Shown: piece after piece, positions 26,214-26,409 of the stretch
How positions within the stretch are numbered: the first letter of the stretch is position 1
How the letters are laid out: each line of letters begins with the position of its first letter
Source: JASJHI01 sp965371355
Lineage (GTDB): Bacteria > Actinomycetota > Acidimicrobiia > Acidimicrobiales > Ilumatobacteraceae
Assembly (NCBI GenBank): GCA_965371355.1
Contig: CBDUYD010000022.1
Location: 1-26,409 of the forward strand
DNA: 26,409 nucleotides
Direction of reading: 5' to 3'
Notes under the pieces: model-generated
Database searches by the model: none
What the model was told of the DNA's origin: nothing
Seen by the model: the letters and a program-made list of their open reading frames with translations, nothing else
Program-made: the position numbers and the translations under genes

Positions 26214-26252
26214 GTGTGCGCAGGATCCCGCTCAGCGGGAAGATCCGCACAC
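26214..26252 (-). terminator. Hairpin terminator, first copy
   Basis: GTGTGC pairs with GCACAC, GGATC with GATCC and CCGC with GCGG around a TCA loop, interrupted by a 3-base bulge on each side: 15 base pairs in all. Read on the minus strand the stem is followed by TTTTCT (26213-26208), the form of an intrinsic terminator, which would stop transcription entering from the right edge. On the plus strand no T-run follows, but the structure could still protect the clpB mRNA end. Confidence 0.65.
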
Positions 26253-26276
26253 AGAACGGGGGGGCTCACCCGAAAC

Positions 26277-26315
26277 GTGTGCGCAGGATCCCGCTCAGCG
26301 GGAAGATCCGCACAC
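26277..26315 (-). terminator. Hairpin terminator-like structure, second copy
   Basis: Same 15-bp stem as the copy at 26214-26252. On the minus strand it is followed only by GTTTC, a weaker tail, so it is probably the less efficient of the tandem pair. Confidence 0.5.
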
Positions 26316-26369
26316 AGAACGGGGGAGAGGGCGGCGCGAGTCGGGGCGGGGGATCGGGGTGGGAACGGG

Positions 26370-26409
26370 CTACTTGGTGGCGGTGCCGAGCACGCGGTGG
26401 CGGACGTGG
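26370..26409 (-). CDS. Possible C-terminal end of a convergent gene cut by the window edge
   Basis: On the minus strand an open frame ends HVRHRVLGTATK followed by TAG (26370-26372). It is too short to identify. Support is indirect: convergent orientation to clpB and the minus-strand terminator structures immediately beyond its stop. Confidence 0.35.
   Translation of the reverse strand, partial: HVRHRVLGTATK

Larger units (their letters stand above)
26214..26325. repeat. Two identical 49-bp direct repeats, 63-bp period
   Basis: A 49-bp sequence starting GTGTGCGCAGGATC and ending AGAACGGGGG is present unchanged at 26214-26262 and 26277-26325. A weaker match extends about 8 bases upstream of each copy (CC-GAAA). 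Each unit contains one hairpin. Perfect identity suggests a recent duplication or gene-conversion-like upkeep. Confidence 0.95.

Overview
The window comes from a high-GC actinobacterium. The grounds are very strong G/C bias at third codon positions, a dnaK-grpE-dnaJ-hspR operon with a textbook HAIR operator (the HspR circuit is typical of Actinobacteria), frequent GTG starts, several apparently leaderless starts, and a ClpB of actinobacterial type. The style fits Acidimicrobiia (Ilumatobacter-like), but that placement is inference. No rRNA, tRNA, CRISPR or insertion sequence was recognised, and no gene-free stretch exceeds 300 bases.

Layout. (1) 1-4348, plus strand: the heat-shock operon dnaK, grpE, dnaJ and hspR. 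A perfect HspR-binding inverted repeat lies upstream of dnaK, and a 30-bp tandem duplication lies between grpE and dnaJ. (2) 4364-17490: an envelope or secretion-like locus. A coupled minus-strand pair encodes an EccC/EssC-like protein of the FtsK/SpoIIIE family and a small possible actin-fold protein. They diverge, across a 185-bp region holding a perfect 9-bp inverted repeat, from a ~1,500-residue exported protein with about eleven cadherin/Ig-like repeats and a Pro/Thr-rich tail. Converging on that gene is a tight minus-strand operon encoding a MoxR ATPase, a DUF58 protein and a membrane transglutaminase-like (TgpA-like) protein. (3) 17576-21366, minus strand: a SNF2-family helicase translationally coupled to a SWIM zinc-finger protein. 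(4) 21490-22654, minus strand: a Doc/Fic toxin with a ribbon-helix-helix-like antitoxin, and a short protein resembling the C-terminal domain of a larger regulator. (5) 22761-23630, plus strand: a DUF3445 (heme-dependent oxidative N-demethylase family) protein. (6) 23684-26176, plus strand: clpB, followed by two identical tandem hairpins that probably terminate a convergent gene entering from the right edge.

How the genes work together. DnaK-DnaJ-GrpE and ClpB form the bacterial disaggregation machine, and HspR very probably controls the dnaK operon and perhaps clpB. The most interesting part is the 4.4-17.5 kb locus. Its enzyme-like proteins look mostly catalytically degenerate: the EccC-like protein has no intact Walker A lysine, and the transglutaminase-like domain lacks the expected Cys and His. 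Only MoxR keeps full ATPase motifs. I read this as a MoxR-driven assembly or export system for a giant surface protein, in which pseudoenzymes act as scaffolds. That reading is inference from gene order and motifs.
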